From: Beroe ovata
Lineage: Eukaryota; Ctenophora; Nuda; Beroida; Beroidae
Assembly (NCBI GenBank): GCA_946803715.1
Contig: CAMPET010000030.1
Coordinates: 397,499-440,931, forward strand
DNA: 43,433 nucleotides
Reading direction: 5' to 3'
Shown here: positions 1-11,304 of the stretch, one piece after another
Numbering within the stretch: position 1 is the first letter of the stretch
How the letters are laid out: the number at the start of each line of letters is the position of its first letter
The notes under the pieces: model-generated
Seen by the model: the letters and a program-made list of their open reading frames with translations, nothing else
Told to the model about the DNA's origin: nothing
Database searches by the model: none
Translations under genes and position numbers: made by a program

Positions 1-28
<28 letters not shown>
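1..28. repeat. (AC)n microsatellite at window edge
   Basis: Uninterrupted AC dinucleotides open the window and may continue to the left of it. Confidence 0.95.
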
Positions 29-31
<3 letters not shown>

Positions 32-928
32 GAGCCACGCACACACTGCAGTGACACGTGACAGGCTCAAATATTCACACGAAACAACGGACATTTTAAC
101 ACTGAATATTATATCTGAATTTATACTCTGCGAAGAAGAGTTGCTATGTTAAACCGGTGCTAGGGGTAAGTGAGGGAATTTCTTGAAAAACACTCATCGC
201 CAACAATATACATCCATGAAGTAGAGTGTTTTGGATAAAACTATAGAATTATCATGGAAAATATGGCTAGTTGACACTGTTATTTGCAACAGCAAACCCT
301 AACTTAGGGTCCCTAAGAGGAGTATTATCACAGTGCCTGGCGTGTAGCATATATCTTCACTTTAACATATGTGTCTGAACAGTCTAGACATGTCCTCGAA
401 CAAGTGATCTCACGTGTGATTTTTAGGGGTTAGCGTAAAAGCACATCCAAAAAATTCAATTCTAAGCCTACAAATCTCCTTCTTTGAAGACCATACTATT
501 TTTCCACGCTGATACGTATTGTTCACGAAAGGCCATATTGAGGTCCTTGCTCAAATGGCCCGCAAGACCAACCCACAAGTATCCACTCTCCAACCTGAAG
601 CCAGTAAGAAGCAACACAACACGGTCTATGATAACATGGCGGGGGCAATACTGCACGATAGAAGTGAGTAAGTGACATGTACTAATTAACATCGTGTTTA
701 ACTTCCAGCCTGGTTTCATCAATAGCAGAATACTGCACGACTAGGGAGGGTCATGCTTGTGATAATCACTGCTAATGTGCAATGATATACACACGATATC
801 TACAAAAGGACGCGACTCCTAAGATCAGATCTATTTCTTCTCAATTGCTGTTTCCTTCGCGTTTTCTCCCTCGCTACCGCCATACATTTGCATTGTGAAA
901 AACAAGGATCCACGTCATACTCCTCCCA
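29..928. other. No gene seen; upstream flank of the protease gene
   Basis: Only short open frames without recognisable protein character are present. The last 200 bases before the protease ATG should hold its 5' UTR and promoter, but no clear TATA box is visible. Confidence 0.5.
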
Positions 929-2032
929 ATGCTTCCACTCCTACTTCTCTGTCATCTTTCTCTTCCCAACATCGCCACGTGTACCAAGCCTGAACACGTT
1001 AAATTTCGAGAGACACTCCGGACATTCCTATCGGATTCTGACACAGGACGTCCACCCAAGCTATCTAGGATGGAGCGCAGGGAACGGCTCAGTGTCTTCA
1101 AGAAGTCCAGGAGGATAGTGAACCAAGTCAACCACGACTCTAACCTCCCGTACGATGCAGAGATTAACTCCTTCTCCATAGAGCTAAACAGAGGTCGTTT
1201 CTATGGTCTAAACGAGACAAAGTTAACACCTAACGTGATAACAGACTATGAGATGGAAAACATAGACCAGGACTTCGGAAGGAAGGATTATGTGTTACCA
1301 AACCATGTAAACTGGACAGATACTATCTCCCCGCCAGGACATCAGATAGATTGCGGGAGTTGTTGGGCGTTTAGTGCAGTAGGTACCCTAGAGTCAGCAT
1401 ACTACCGTGCAACAGGGAAAAGAGTGGAGTTTAGTGCGCAGGAGATAATAGATTGCGCACTCCCATCGAAATTCAATCCCTGCAGAGGGACAACTATAAA
1501 CGCTGGATTTAAGAGGGTATTGACGAGCAATAGACTAGCCAGCGCCGTTGACTACCCATATGTGGATGGGTGGCAGAAACCATGCAAAGCAAGCACAATA
1601 ACAAACAGTCTGACAAACGTGCGGCGCACACTATTGTTCAAGATATCGACTGATGACACCAGTCTAATGGAAGCAGTTGTGGAGGGTGTTGTAAGTGTGG
1701 CAATACACGTCCCTGACACACTGCTTTTCTACAAATCAGGAGTTTTCCACGAACCGAGAAACTGTGGCCCGGGATTCTATCCAAACCATGCTGTAAACTT
1801 GCTGGGCTACGGAGAGGGGGATGAGTGCGGAGGACGGAAATGTTGGATACTCAGGAATAGTTGGGGACCCACATGGGGAGAGAGGGGATATTTCAGATTA
1901 TCACGTGACTATGAGAACGCGTGTAGTATTAATCTAGCGGCGTTCCGTGCTGATATGGCGTGTGATGATGGGGAAAAGTGCCGGAGAAGACTTGCTGGAG
2001 AGGACTTGGTGAACACAGATGCTAACGAATGA
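929..2032 (+). CDS. Papain-family (C1A) cysteine protease, secreted or lysosomal proenzyme
   Basis: One uninterrupted 367-residue frame. Residues 1-18 form a hydrophobic signal peptide. Residues 45-70 resemble the I29 inhibitory prodomain (ERRERLSVF...). The mature enzyme probably begins near residue 123 (LPNHVNWTD). Catalytic Cys145 lies in DCGSCWAFS, His287 in NHAVNLLGYG and Asn310 in RNSWGPTWGERG; Gln139 is the oxyanion-hole residue six positions before the Cys. Between Gln and Cys the usual Gly-x is replaced by Ile-Asp. Several N-x-S/T sites suggest glycosylation. The C-terminus carries about 30 extra residues with two Cys and an Arg cluster beyond the usual end. The family hydrolyses peptides in lysosomes or outside cells. 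The catalytic set is complete, so an active enzyme is inferred. Whether it is cathepsin L-, H- or F-like is not decided here. The coding region has no intron. Confidence 0.93.
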   Translation: MLPLLLLCHLSLPNIATCTKPEHVKFRETLRTFLSDSDTGRPPKLSRMERRERLSVFKKSRRIVNQVNHDSNLPYDAEINSFSIELNRGRFYGLNETKLTPNVITDYEMENIDQDFGRKDYVLPNHVNWTDTISPPGHQIDCGSCWAFSAVGTLESAYYRATGKRVEFSAQEIIDCALPSKFNPCRGTTINAGFKRVLTSNRLASAVDYPYVDGWQKPCKASTITNSLTNVRRTLLFKISTDDTSLMEAVVEGVVSVAIHVPDTLLFYKSGVFHEPRNCGPGFYPNHAVNLLGYGEGDECGGRKCWILRNSWGPTWGERGYFRLSRDYENACSINLAAFRADMACDDGEKCRRRLAGEDLVNTDANE

Positions 2033-2217
2033 AGTTTTGACCGGACTTAAACAATCAAACAACCCTTTTTCGGACGGAATAGCTGCGATGTGTTGCTATC
2101 TAGATATTCAATTAAGTAGGGTTTAGGTACACGATATTGTTTCATTTTCTGCTTAATTTCTTGCTTGCATTGCTTTTTTGCTTCTTACGCCGCGCAGCAT
2201 GTTAAAGTTTGAACTTG

Positions 2218-2255
2218 AATAAACGGTGCATGAATTCTACACTACGCGCAATAAA
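2218..2255 (+). terminator. Two poly(A) signals of the protease gene
   Basis: AATAAA occurs at 2218-2223 and again at 2250-2255, about 190 and 220 bases after the stop codon. Confidence 0.6.
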
Positions 2256-2364
2256 ACACCGCGTTAGCTCATGTTAGCCATGCTTTATAGAACACATACT
2301 GCGAGCAGAAACTAGCAATAGAAAATGCCGCGCACTGTGTCCCATGAAATGACTCACATCTCAA

Positions 2365-2825
2365 ATTGACACCAGTACGCTCACACCAGTACAGTCCTCT
2401 GTGACGATTGGGACACCCATTCCTCACCACTCGCTGACACCACTGCATAACTGTGACGTAGGAATGCTTGCGATGGAATGCGCTGACACCATCTCGTCAG
2501 AACTGGCCTGTGTGACGAATGGGTACTTATTCGTCACAACTCGCTGACACCACAACATAACTGTGACGTAGGAATGCTTGCGATGGGATGCGCTGACACC
2601 AGTACGTCAGAACAGTCCTCTGTGACGATTGGGGTACTTATTCGTCACAACTTGCTAGTTGCTGACACCACTGCATAGCTGTTGTGACGAAGGAATGCTC
2701 GATGCTCGCGATGGAATGCGCTGACACCAGTTCGTCAGAACAAGGCTGTGCGACGATTGGGGTACTCATTCGTCAAAACTCGCTGACACCACTCCATAAC
2801 TGTGAGGTAGGAATGGTTGCGATGA
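2365..2825. repeat. Minisatellite, about 110-121 bp unit, four copies
   Basis: The motif CGCTGACACCACTGCATAA or a close variant begins near 2432, 2542, 2660 and 2781, each followed by a GTGACG..GGAATGCTTGCGATGG block and a CGTCAGAAC..GTGACGATTGGG block. A leading half copy starts near 2365. Spacing grows from 110 to 121 bp through small internal duplications. A short open frame across it has no protein character. Confidence 0.85.
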
Positions 2826-3310
2826 GTTTCAATTTCTTGAGTTGGGAGGCGGGAGCAACAGATGCTAAATGCTTATCTTTAAGCACGAAGCTAAAGATAC
2901 AGCTATTTGAGTTGGCATCTACAACTTGAACTTCTAGAGTTGAAAGCTACACTTGATACGTTACGTCTCAAGTTGAGAGCTACAGACGTTGACAGCAAAA
3001 GATAGTACGCTTTGAGTTTGGTCAGCAGATACCCTATGTCGAGTTATCAGGAGCTACAGATACTATTCTTGAGCTGGGAGCCACTGATACTGCCTAATTA
3101 TTTAGTTAGGGGCTGCCGATGGCCGACAACCGATACTTTAGGTAATTCTGAATAATTGAGTTACAGGTGCTTCTTCCTTCATGGTTAAGAGCTACTGCAG
3201 ATACTACTTCTCGAGTTGGGAGCTAACGAAATGGTCGTTACAAATTCTCTACTTCAGAGCTGTTACAGACACCAATTCCAGGGCTGGGAGCTATTAATAT
3301 CTCCACCTCG
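2826..3310. repeat. Degenerate short tandem repeat, GAGTTGGGAGCTACAGATACT-like
   Basis: Roughly ten diverged copies of a motif close to TTGAGTTGGGAGCTACAGA recur every 30-60 bases. It directly abuts the minisatellite upstream. Copies are too diverged to give a fixed period by eye. Confidence 0.55.
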
Positions 3311-3505
3311 ATCCCCTACGCTCTTAAGAATCAATGGCCGTACTTGAGACGTGCCAACTGCCCAAAACTTCACTTTTTGACCAAGAACTTCGATGAAAAT
3401 ATAAAGCAGCTGCAGTTAACAATCGGAGACCATTCTCATGAGCCAGTATACCAAGTTAGAGGTCAAAATTTGGTCCTATTCAGTAGAATTAGCGATTCAA
3501 AATTT

Positions 3506-3566
3506 TATCTAGATTATCTAGATAATCTAGATAATGACGAAAAAATTATCTATTTGTCTAGATAAA
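3506..3566. repeat. Palindromic TCTAGATAAT repeat
   Basis: Tandem TCTAGAT/ATCTAGA units make a self-complementary AT-rich tract with one separated copy at the end. Confidence 0.7.
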
Positions 3567-4491
3567 AGATTTTGAGTAGATAATGGAAACCCTAATCTCT
3601 ATTATTTGGAAATTGCTTGACCTCCTAATAAAGATCACTTGAAACTATTCCATGACCAAATTCATACAGCCTGCTAACCCCTTACAGGCCCCCAGCTAAC
3701 CCTATACTGAAATTTGATCCATAACTATTTACTCACGGTCAATTAATTTTCTCTCATATTCCTCCTTCTCGTACTCCTCCTTCTAGTGACTCTGTGATCT
3801 TCATAACCTGTTCACTGCTCAGCTCCTGAGTAAAATCAGCTCATGCTTAATCGTTATTGCATGCTTAATCGTTATTGCTAGTAGAAGAGTGAAAATAGTA
3901 ATTTGAAAGAGGATTGGGCTTGAAACAGAAGTAAAATGTGTTGATACCTGCTACAAGACGAGTGCTCCATGCTATGACAGTATAAAGATGCTGTTTTCCA
4001 ATCAATCGATTAAAAAGCAAATTGCCATTATGCTAAAGAGGGATGAAATGAAGAGTTCTACTGCAATCTTTCATTTGATGATATATTTTGCTGTCACATA
4101 CAGATCGAAGGGGAAATCGTATCAAGTAAAACAAAATTATCAATTAACAAATTAATTCAAATCAAAATTCAAGTAACAACATTTGGTACTTAAAAGAAGT
4201 TCATAAATCAAATAGGGTAAGTACTGTACAAACAACAAACCGATTTTTCAACAAAAAAGCGTTCCTTTGATTTCGGATTGGATAATTTTTTTGGGTAAGT
4301 TTTTCAATGAATCAGTTTTTCTAAAAGATAATAAACGTAGACAAATTCCGAGAGTCATCAAGCGAAACAGTTCCCACACCGTCGCATGTCCTTTTCAACA
4401 TTGTCCTCGTATTTTCCCTGTTGAGGCATTGTGAATAAGAGAGACCTAGCTAAAAACCTCACTTACAGCGAATAGTTTAATCCAGATCAAA
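3567..4491. other. No gene seen
   Basis: AT-rich sequence with a duplicated ATGCTTAATCGTTATTG word near 3845. It separates the repeats from the 3' end of the minus-strand ankyrin gene. Confidence 0.5.
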
Positions 4492-4646
4492 TCACTGCAA
4501 ATCATTGATCATGTACACTAATTCCTTCATCACCTCCTTATTTCTACAGCAAGTCCGCTTGATGACAGCAGAAGCCAGGAACACTGCGGGAACACCAGCT
4601 ACACCCCCGAACCCAGCATCTTCGTCATACAGGACAGAGGTGACAA
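4492..4646 (-). CDS. Candidate alternative last exon of the ankyrin/TM gene
   Basis: On the minus strand the acceptor ..TTTTCAG precedes a 155-base open frame ending in TGA. It encodes 50 residues, including YDEDAGFGGVAGVPAVFLAS and a Cys-Cys pair. Its phase (two bases completing a codon) fits the donor at 5789 of the ankyrin/TM gene exactly as the regular last exon 5103-4949 does, and both are 155 bases long. Used alternatively it would remove the strong membrane helix and give a different C-terminus. An ATTAAA lies just past the stop (minus strand, 4481-4476). It could also be the last exon of an unrelated small gene. Confidence 0.4.
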
Positions 4647-4747
4647 CTGAAAATTGGGAGAGATAACACGGGGAAGAGAAATGGTAGGGGATCACAAAGT
4701 AAGAATACAGAGTGGTATTCTTGGGGAGGGTCCCAAATGATTTTCAT

Positions 4748-4817
4748 CACGTGACAGTGTTTCTTGATTTTCATTGGTTGTATCTTTGTTCTAATTGGTC
4801 AATTGCTGTCACGTGAC
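4748..4817. promoter_or_regulatory. Pair of CACGTGAC E-boxes in inverted arrangement
   Basis: CACGTGACAG at 4748 and CTGTCACGTGAC ending at 4817 form an inverted pair around two ATTGGT (CCAAT-like) words. The second is the palindrome GTCACGTGAC, which matches the CLEAR/USF-type consensus. No start codon of a recognised gene lies beside it, so function is a guess. Confidence 0.3.
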
Positions 4818-4860
4818 TGGGACTCTTCCAAAACAATGCCATTCTCTATTGGATGACAGA

Positions 4861-4866
4861 TTTATT
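4861..4866 (-). terminator. Poly(A) signal of ankyrin/TM gene
   Basis: TTTATT on + reads AATAAA on the minus strand, 83 bases after the stop at 4949. Confidence 0.5.
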
Positions 4867-4948
4867 TGTTAACTATTTCATCCACACAACTCGCTAAAGT
4901 ATTATGTTTTGTTCACTTGTAATGTAAAGCTATACAATCGGATACAAT

Positions 4949-7900
4949 CTATAGTATAGGAATGTCAGCAATGATAGACACAGGGTGACACACACCAGTG
5001 ACAACTGTGAGAATGAGAGCGATGACCATGGTCCATATGATCCAGCACTTGTCAAACTCCGTCACATTATCTCTCCACCGCTTCATATGACCCACTTCCA
5101 GCTCTGCAAGTAGGGTAGAAATTCATCGTCAACATTTCATACTATACTTAACTATCCGTGTGGATAAACGAGATGTCATCATGATCATACCATCTGATGG
5201 AGTAATCATATAAGTGTATAATGACATCATGAGTCATTAATAGGTATCAAACGTTTGGTGAGGGCGGTATCATTAACTCATTATAGACTATTGTAAATAC
5301 ATGTGCTCTTTTAATTATTGCAACTCCACGAAACAAAAAAGAAGTAATGTCACTTAATTAATGTTGATGAGCTGCACTGTACAGTGTACAATGGTACATC
5401 GTACATTGTACATGGTGCAAACATTTCACATAGTATTTGATAGTTTGTCACGAGATTCACAGCTCAATGAAACACTGGCAAAAAGCTGGTAGGATTCACG
5501 TACGATTAAGCTAAACCGAAATTCAACTATCATATAATCCGCTAGGCATTTATTCCGCTCGGTACAAAACTTAGCAGACATATTATGGTCCATAGTGGCA
5601 AACAGACCTATCTCCGACATATGTATACATAGTGAACAGGCTAAGTTACACATGAAGCTTGTCACTTTTCGAGTAAAATACATAGGTAACAACTAACAAC
5701 TACCAACCTATACCTACAGCGGGCATCACATCTCACGCATTCTTACTTCATAGGAGGCAAGACTGAAATTCACAACATCACTGCTCACCTAAAACCTTCA
5801 GGAACAACACAAGGAACTCTTCGTAATCTGGATCCTGGAATCGCCAAGATTGATTAGATTTGTCATTGTCAAACTAAACGGTAGTGAAAGTGTAGAAGTA
5901 GTGTTTTTGTTGTCGCCAAACCTGCTTGTAATTATGATAGAACTCCATAACACTAGCACCCTCATGTTTTCTCAACAGAGTACTAAACCAGTGCATATGA
6001 CCCACTTCACGACATTCACTCTTCATCGTCGGCCTGTAATTGATATTGTTGCGATGATTTGATGGAAAGTAACGTAGTAACGGCTAGCTAGCACGATTCA
6101 GTGATTCTGGCAAACATCAGTGTAATACTAACGTACCTCTCCGAGACTTTGATGTGTTGATCACTCATCCTAGGGAACAGGTCACTCAACATTGCAACTG
6201 GAATATCAACCAGTTTAGTGTTAGCTGTGACACTTTTAGACAGTAAACTGGTGTCATGTGTTGCACTGGTCTCAGCAACAGTACTGGTGTCAGCAACAGT
6301 GTTGTCAGCAGTGTGTTTCTCACCAGGCCTCACTATTCTCATCTTCATTGGCCCGGGCTCATCGCATACTCCTATGTTACTGAATAACAGGCATTTGAAC
6401 ACTGCAATCTTGCTTAATTTCCTATTCCTAGACTCTAAATTAGATATTGAGTCAATTAGAGGTTGATTCAATTAGGGAGATCACTTTTCCTCACCCATGA
6501 TGGAGATGTTTGACAGCAAGATCAAGTGCATATCTGGTCTTGTCCCGCAGGGAGACACTATTTGATGAAACACCAATGTAATCACTTCCAAGTGACAGAG
6601 TGAGAGTGCTTGATCCAAACACTAGAGTCTGGGACACACCCTAAAGAGAATTGTCCACGATTGTAACAATCTAAACTGTAACAATCTAATCTTATTGTGG
6701 ACTCACATTGATATGTTACATGATAGATGGCAGATACGTGTCTTGTTGAAGTGCAGTTATGAGTTATGAAATATACGTGTTATCTGTGCGCAATTCAAAT
6801 CAGCACCTACATTAAGCTATTCCCTAGGGAAATGGAATGGAAAATCCGTGTAAAGTGCATTATAGAGTGTTGTTGAAAATCATGTAGAAGATATCTCTAA
6901 ATTTAGACTTGCTGCTGAATTTTATCACAGATAGCTCAGTTATGAACCCTTATCTGGGAAAACCAGCTCGGACATATACAATTAGACGTGCATGACATGT
7001 TTCTTATGCACACTAACAAGCCGAGGTCGTTTATAGTGGTAACAATTATGAGACATGATAGTGAAGCCATGTAAAACTGGGTAGTAGTTAGGTTTATTAC
7101 TTACGACAGCAGAATAGTCGTTACTCTGACAAGCTGAAATGGCGACACCTCATGCAGAAGCGGCTATAATATGTTCAGTTGTTCAGAATTCAGAGCTCGA
7201 TATACTTTACCTTACATACACACAAATATATACACATTACACAGTACAAACAAACATACACAGTATAAAATGACGTGATGGGTATTTTGATATAAACAAA
7301 CCAGGATCTTCTCGATTTTAACACTGCAGTGTCAAGTCGTACTTGTTTTATATGGATTCTCAAAATGTACACGAATGAGAACAGCGTTCCGGTTATTCTA
7401 CAACTTACTTAAATAACGATCACAAAATGAGCAAATAATGTAGGAAATTATTCTTATCATACCTTGTTTTCTGACGGAAGTTCAGTTGAAATTTTGTTGT
7501 GTAAATCTGCCGAAAATAAGTATGCTAGTGTATCCAGCAAGGGTTTGAGTATATATCTCCCATGACATAAAATTCCATTTCTGCTAGTTACCAAAACATC
7601 GAACAACTTGATCTGAGGAGAATAGTTTTCATTTCATCAATCAAACTCAGAGGTTCATGATTGAAATACCTGCTCATTCTAAGTTTAGTGTCAGAAAGGT
7701 TGGTATGAGTTAAACTTGATTTCTTCTCAATAGCTATTGTCCGTTAAATAATCTCAATAAATCAACATTTAGGTACTCACACTATCCTTCTTTCTCGGTA
7801 AAGATTCAGTTAAAGAGATGAGAGGCATCCTCAGAAGATCAAGAAGAAGCTTTGCTTCAGTCATCGGAGCACATGTTTGAGATAGGAATGCAGGGACATT

Positions 7901-10332
7901 GACAATGTGTTTCATATCTTCTGTAAAAACTATCAAACCGAGGCGGGATAGGGCTAGCAGATCTAGTTGCAAAGTAGCCGGAGTACATCCAGCTTCTCTA
8001 GCAAGGGAAGCATCAACTTCCATAGAACTCATTTCCTCACTGACAACCTCATCTTGTTCACCGAGCAACTGAGCAGGAAGGTGCAAGTAGGATAAACCCA
8101 TCTTGAGCTTCAGAAGTCTGAGAAGTCTGACTTGTTTCCTAGAAATGTGCTGAGAGAGCTTGACGTCTTGTATATGAGATGTGATGACATCTACAGGAAG
8201 ATTAAAACTGTTCATGAGTGAGAATTGTTCATGGTCAGCCGAAATGATAAATGATGACGATTTATCCTGTTGTACACTCATGGCATCATAGAAGAGGGTT
8301 TCAGAGTCTTTGAACAAACAAATTATCATATCAGGATCCGTCTCGGCAACTTTTGGAGAATGGTTACCAAATATATTAATTATTTTGAAGTTACTTCCGT
8401 ATCTATATTTCTCTGGCTCACTATTTCGAAGTTTTTCAAATAAATCCATATCAGGAAGAAATGAAGAGTCCTCAAATCTTGGATCTCTACGAATTTTCTG
8501 AAGAATTACATCAAATGCATAGTCTGAAGGGTCATCAGCCGAATGGAACACACTCATTCTAGCAAGCCATTCAGCAGTGATGTCTCTACACGGACCTGAA
8601 ACAAGGGAAAATGTAAAAATATCCAATTAGACACGTTCTTAAAAAATCAAAAGAGGCAATGCTCTAATCAATTACTTATTTGTAGCTCATCTGTAATGTA
8701 TCTATTTGCTATGACATTAACATCTGCTCCAGCTTTGATGAGGTGCCCCATAATCTCTGATGGGTCTTCCTCATCCTCAAACTTATCAATATTGCAGCAC
8801 AATGTCAACAGAGGGGTCAACCCTCTCTTATTCCGGATATCTATATCACCAAGCTGTGCTTTGAATTGTTCAATCATCTTGATGGCAAAGTGAGGTTTGC
8901 AATCTGTTGTTAACATCAGATGGAGTGCACTGTCATCATTCCTGAAAAGAAGAAAAGGCTGTGAAACCTCCAAAAAAAGTAAAGTATGTTTGAGATCATT
9001 CTGCCCGTAGGTTTTTAAACAGTAGTAGACTTAAATAACTAACTGGTTGCACTTGTAGAGGAGGGATATGTTACAAGAAAGAAAGCTCTTGAAGTCTTCC
9101 TGGTATGACCATTTCAATGCTCGACTAATGATGTTCTCCCCTGTATCCAGAGAAAGATCGACCATGGAAGAGCAATCATCACCCATTTGTTGCAAAACTT
9201 TTAGCTGAGAACATCCATAATATGCTGGTCGCTTACCCTCTGAGTTATAATGTTCCATAAGACTTAAAAGGCCCCACTCTTTAAGGAACTTCATCATGAA
9301 CATGTTGTCAGTCTTGCATGCATAGTGTGCAATATTGTTCTGACTTGAAGGACAAATACTGCCAGGACCATCTTCAAGGAAATTGTTAAGAAATGCTAGC
9401 AATAAACTAGCATTTGTGCTGATGCCAGCCAGTTTAGAAGTTTCTTCAAGTATGTCAATGGGTCTGGATGATGAATTGTTCAATTTGAATATTTCCTTGT
9501 CCTGCTGCACTATCTTATTAACAATATTTGTAAATAAAGCACATTCCATATCCTTTCTTTTCAAAATGTTCCCAATCAACAACATAACTTCTTTTAGAGA
9601 CATAGAGTTGATATCAAGAAATTTCGATACCATGTGAAATATAACTTTGTCTGGACAGGTAAATGATAGTTCTTCTGGTGAATAGTTGTTTCTAGCTCTT
9701 GAGGCTTGAATGATGACAGATATAGGAACAGAATCATATAGCTTATCTAGAAGCTGAATTGAAATATCTGTGCCATCAACATCTCTTCTTGGCCCACAGC
9801 CAAAAGAATAAGTCAACACTGATTCAGAGTTCTTATTGGTGAGTATGAAGTCATCTCTGTTCTGACTGGTTAGAAATTCATTCATCAAAAACACTGTGAG
9901 AGATGCACTTTTCCATGCAGCAATCATCAGTGGGGTCATTTGTCTAGGGCCTTCAGAAATATGAAATAACAGAGAAGGGAATTCCTGGATGAAACCTGTG
10001 ATGCACTGCTTTTTGAAATTATCTTGAGAGTAATTTGCTGTATTCACAGCATGATGAAGCCCGCTCCAACCAGATTTGAATATATGATCTTTAACACAGC
10101 TAACAAATGCGACTCCAATTGATTTTTCTTCACAACAACAGCCATCCAAAGAATGAGATTTACATTGGATGTAGACTTGCAGCAAATGTTCAATATCAGA
10201 AAAGCCATCTTTTTGATCTCTTAAGATAAGCAACGATGTTTGCACATCCTCTCTTGAGATATTTTCATAATGTGAAAAATTACATTGTTTGAATAAATCC
10301 TCGAGTTGTTGCTTGTTCAAGACTTGAGCCAT
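4949..10332 (-). CDS. Ankyrin-repeat protein with C-terminal transmembrane helix, unrecognised family
   Basis: Nine exons with consistent phases: 10332-9044, 8941-8676, 8595-7781, 7612-7463, 6640-6495, 6379-6137, 6033-5922, 5834-5789 and 5103-4949, giving 1073 residues. Ankyrin-type motifs are visible in the first half: SGWSGLHHAVN, QMTPLMIAAW, NNIAHYACKTDNMFMMKFL, DDSALHLML, RGLTPLLTLCCN and HLIKAGADVN. The middle third (exon 3) has no domain I recognise. A Ser/Thr-rich linker in exon 6 precedes two EVGHM segments. Residues about 1042-1062 (CWIIWTMVIALILTVVTGVC) form a membrane helix close to the end, so a tail-anchored protein is inferred. The start was placed at an ATG in strong Kozak context (TCATCCATGGC). 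The exon opens after an acceptor at 10406, so an upstream exon is possible. Function is unknown; scaffolding at a membrane is speculation. Confidence 0.75.
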
Positions 10333-10506
10333 GGATGACAATTGCTCATGGGAACTTAACTGAGACTTCCATTTTCTGATTCTTTTGTTAACAAATCCTG
10401 AATCTCTGAACAACAAAGGAACATTAAATTTTCAGTGCTGAATTGAAAGAATTGTGAATGAATCATGAGATTCATTTTTTCATGTATAAAAAGAAATATA
10501 AATACA

Positions 10507-10955
10507 AAGATAAGATAAGATAAGATAAGATAAGATAAGAATTTATGGTATAAACCATCACACTTTTCAAGAAAAATTCCATCAAAACAATCTCAGTCAC
10601 TGAAAAACACCACCTTTCGCAAAGGTGTCCACTACCCATTATCACTAGGAAAGAAGAATACTTTTAATAAATGTTAATTCCTTTTCTTCTAGCTACCTGA
10701 GGATGAGCCCTCAGGTATTCATTAAATCTTTCCTTGTTGGAAAGGTAATTACCACCTTCACTTTTGCTAATAACTTGATGAGAGACATACCAAAAATTGC
10801 AAGGATTCAGTGTTACAGAAGACTTCTTATACTTGTCTAATTCACCCTTAAAAATACCAACGGTTGTAGCATTTCTTACAGTTAGTGGTAAATTGTTCCA
10901 ATATTCTTTAATTCTCTCGGATATAAAGTTGTCATCAAGCTTTGTTATGCCATGA
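10507..10955 (-). mobile_element. 5'-truncated non-LTR retrotransposon (LINE) 3' end with (TTATC)n tail
   Basis: On the minus strand, 10955-10664 encodes a reverse-transcriptase-type C-terminus: SERIKEYWNNLPLTVRN, followed by TTVGIFKGELDKY and ending ARRKGINIY-stop. The W-N-x-L-P pattern followed by a short K-rich stretch is typical of LINE ORF2 ends. A 3' UTR of about 120 bases follows and finishes in six TTATC repeats at 10540-10507. The fragment is 5'-truncated by a second copy. The clade (L2/CR1-like, or RTE-like) was not determined. Confidence 0.8.
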
Positions 10956-11112
10956 CAAAGATAAGAATTTATGGTAAGAATTTATGGTAAGAATTTATGG
11001 TAAGAATTTTTTGAAGATAAGAATTTATGGTATAAACCATCACACTTTTCAAGAAAAATTCCATCAAAACAATATCAGCCACTGAAAAACACCACCTTTC
11101 GCTAAGGTGTCC
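10956..11112 (-). mobile_element. Second LINE 3' UTR copy, head-to-tail with the first
   Basis: Bases 11021-11112 repeat 10539-10630 almost exactly (the GAATTTATGGTATAAACCAT..AAGGTGTCC block). They are followed on the minus strand by four diverged CTTACCATAAATT repeats leading straight into the coding end of the first copy. This looks like a nested or tandem insertion of the same family. Confidence 0.75.
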
Positions 11113-11170
11113 AGAACCACTTTTACAACATAAGGATCTCCGTGAGGATATCCATGAGAATGTACATCAT

Positions 11171-11211
11171 CCTCAAATTTGATTGCAATAAGTAGTGATG
11201 ATAAGTTTAAA
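11171..11211. repeat. Segment shared with the inverted-repeat element at 32.2-32.5 kb
   Basis: CCTCAAATTTGATTG..ATAAGTAGTG..ATAAGTTTAAA matches 32382-32421 with few differences and in the same orientation. It marks a dispersed, probably non-autonomous element. Confidence 0.6.
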
Positions 11212-11304
11212 ACAATTAATGCAATGATTAATAATGAAATTTGTTGACAAATCTATTTCAAATTTAAAATAATGATATTGCTTGTCGCCCCGATTGCTCA
11301 ATGC

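Noticed and set aside
7105-7133. A 29-base candidate exon (minus strand) with good acceptor and GTAAGT donor inside the ankyrin gene
   Set aside because: Including it shifts the frame and hits a stop in the next exon; joining 7463 directly to 6640 keeps phase 0.
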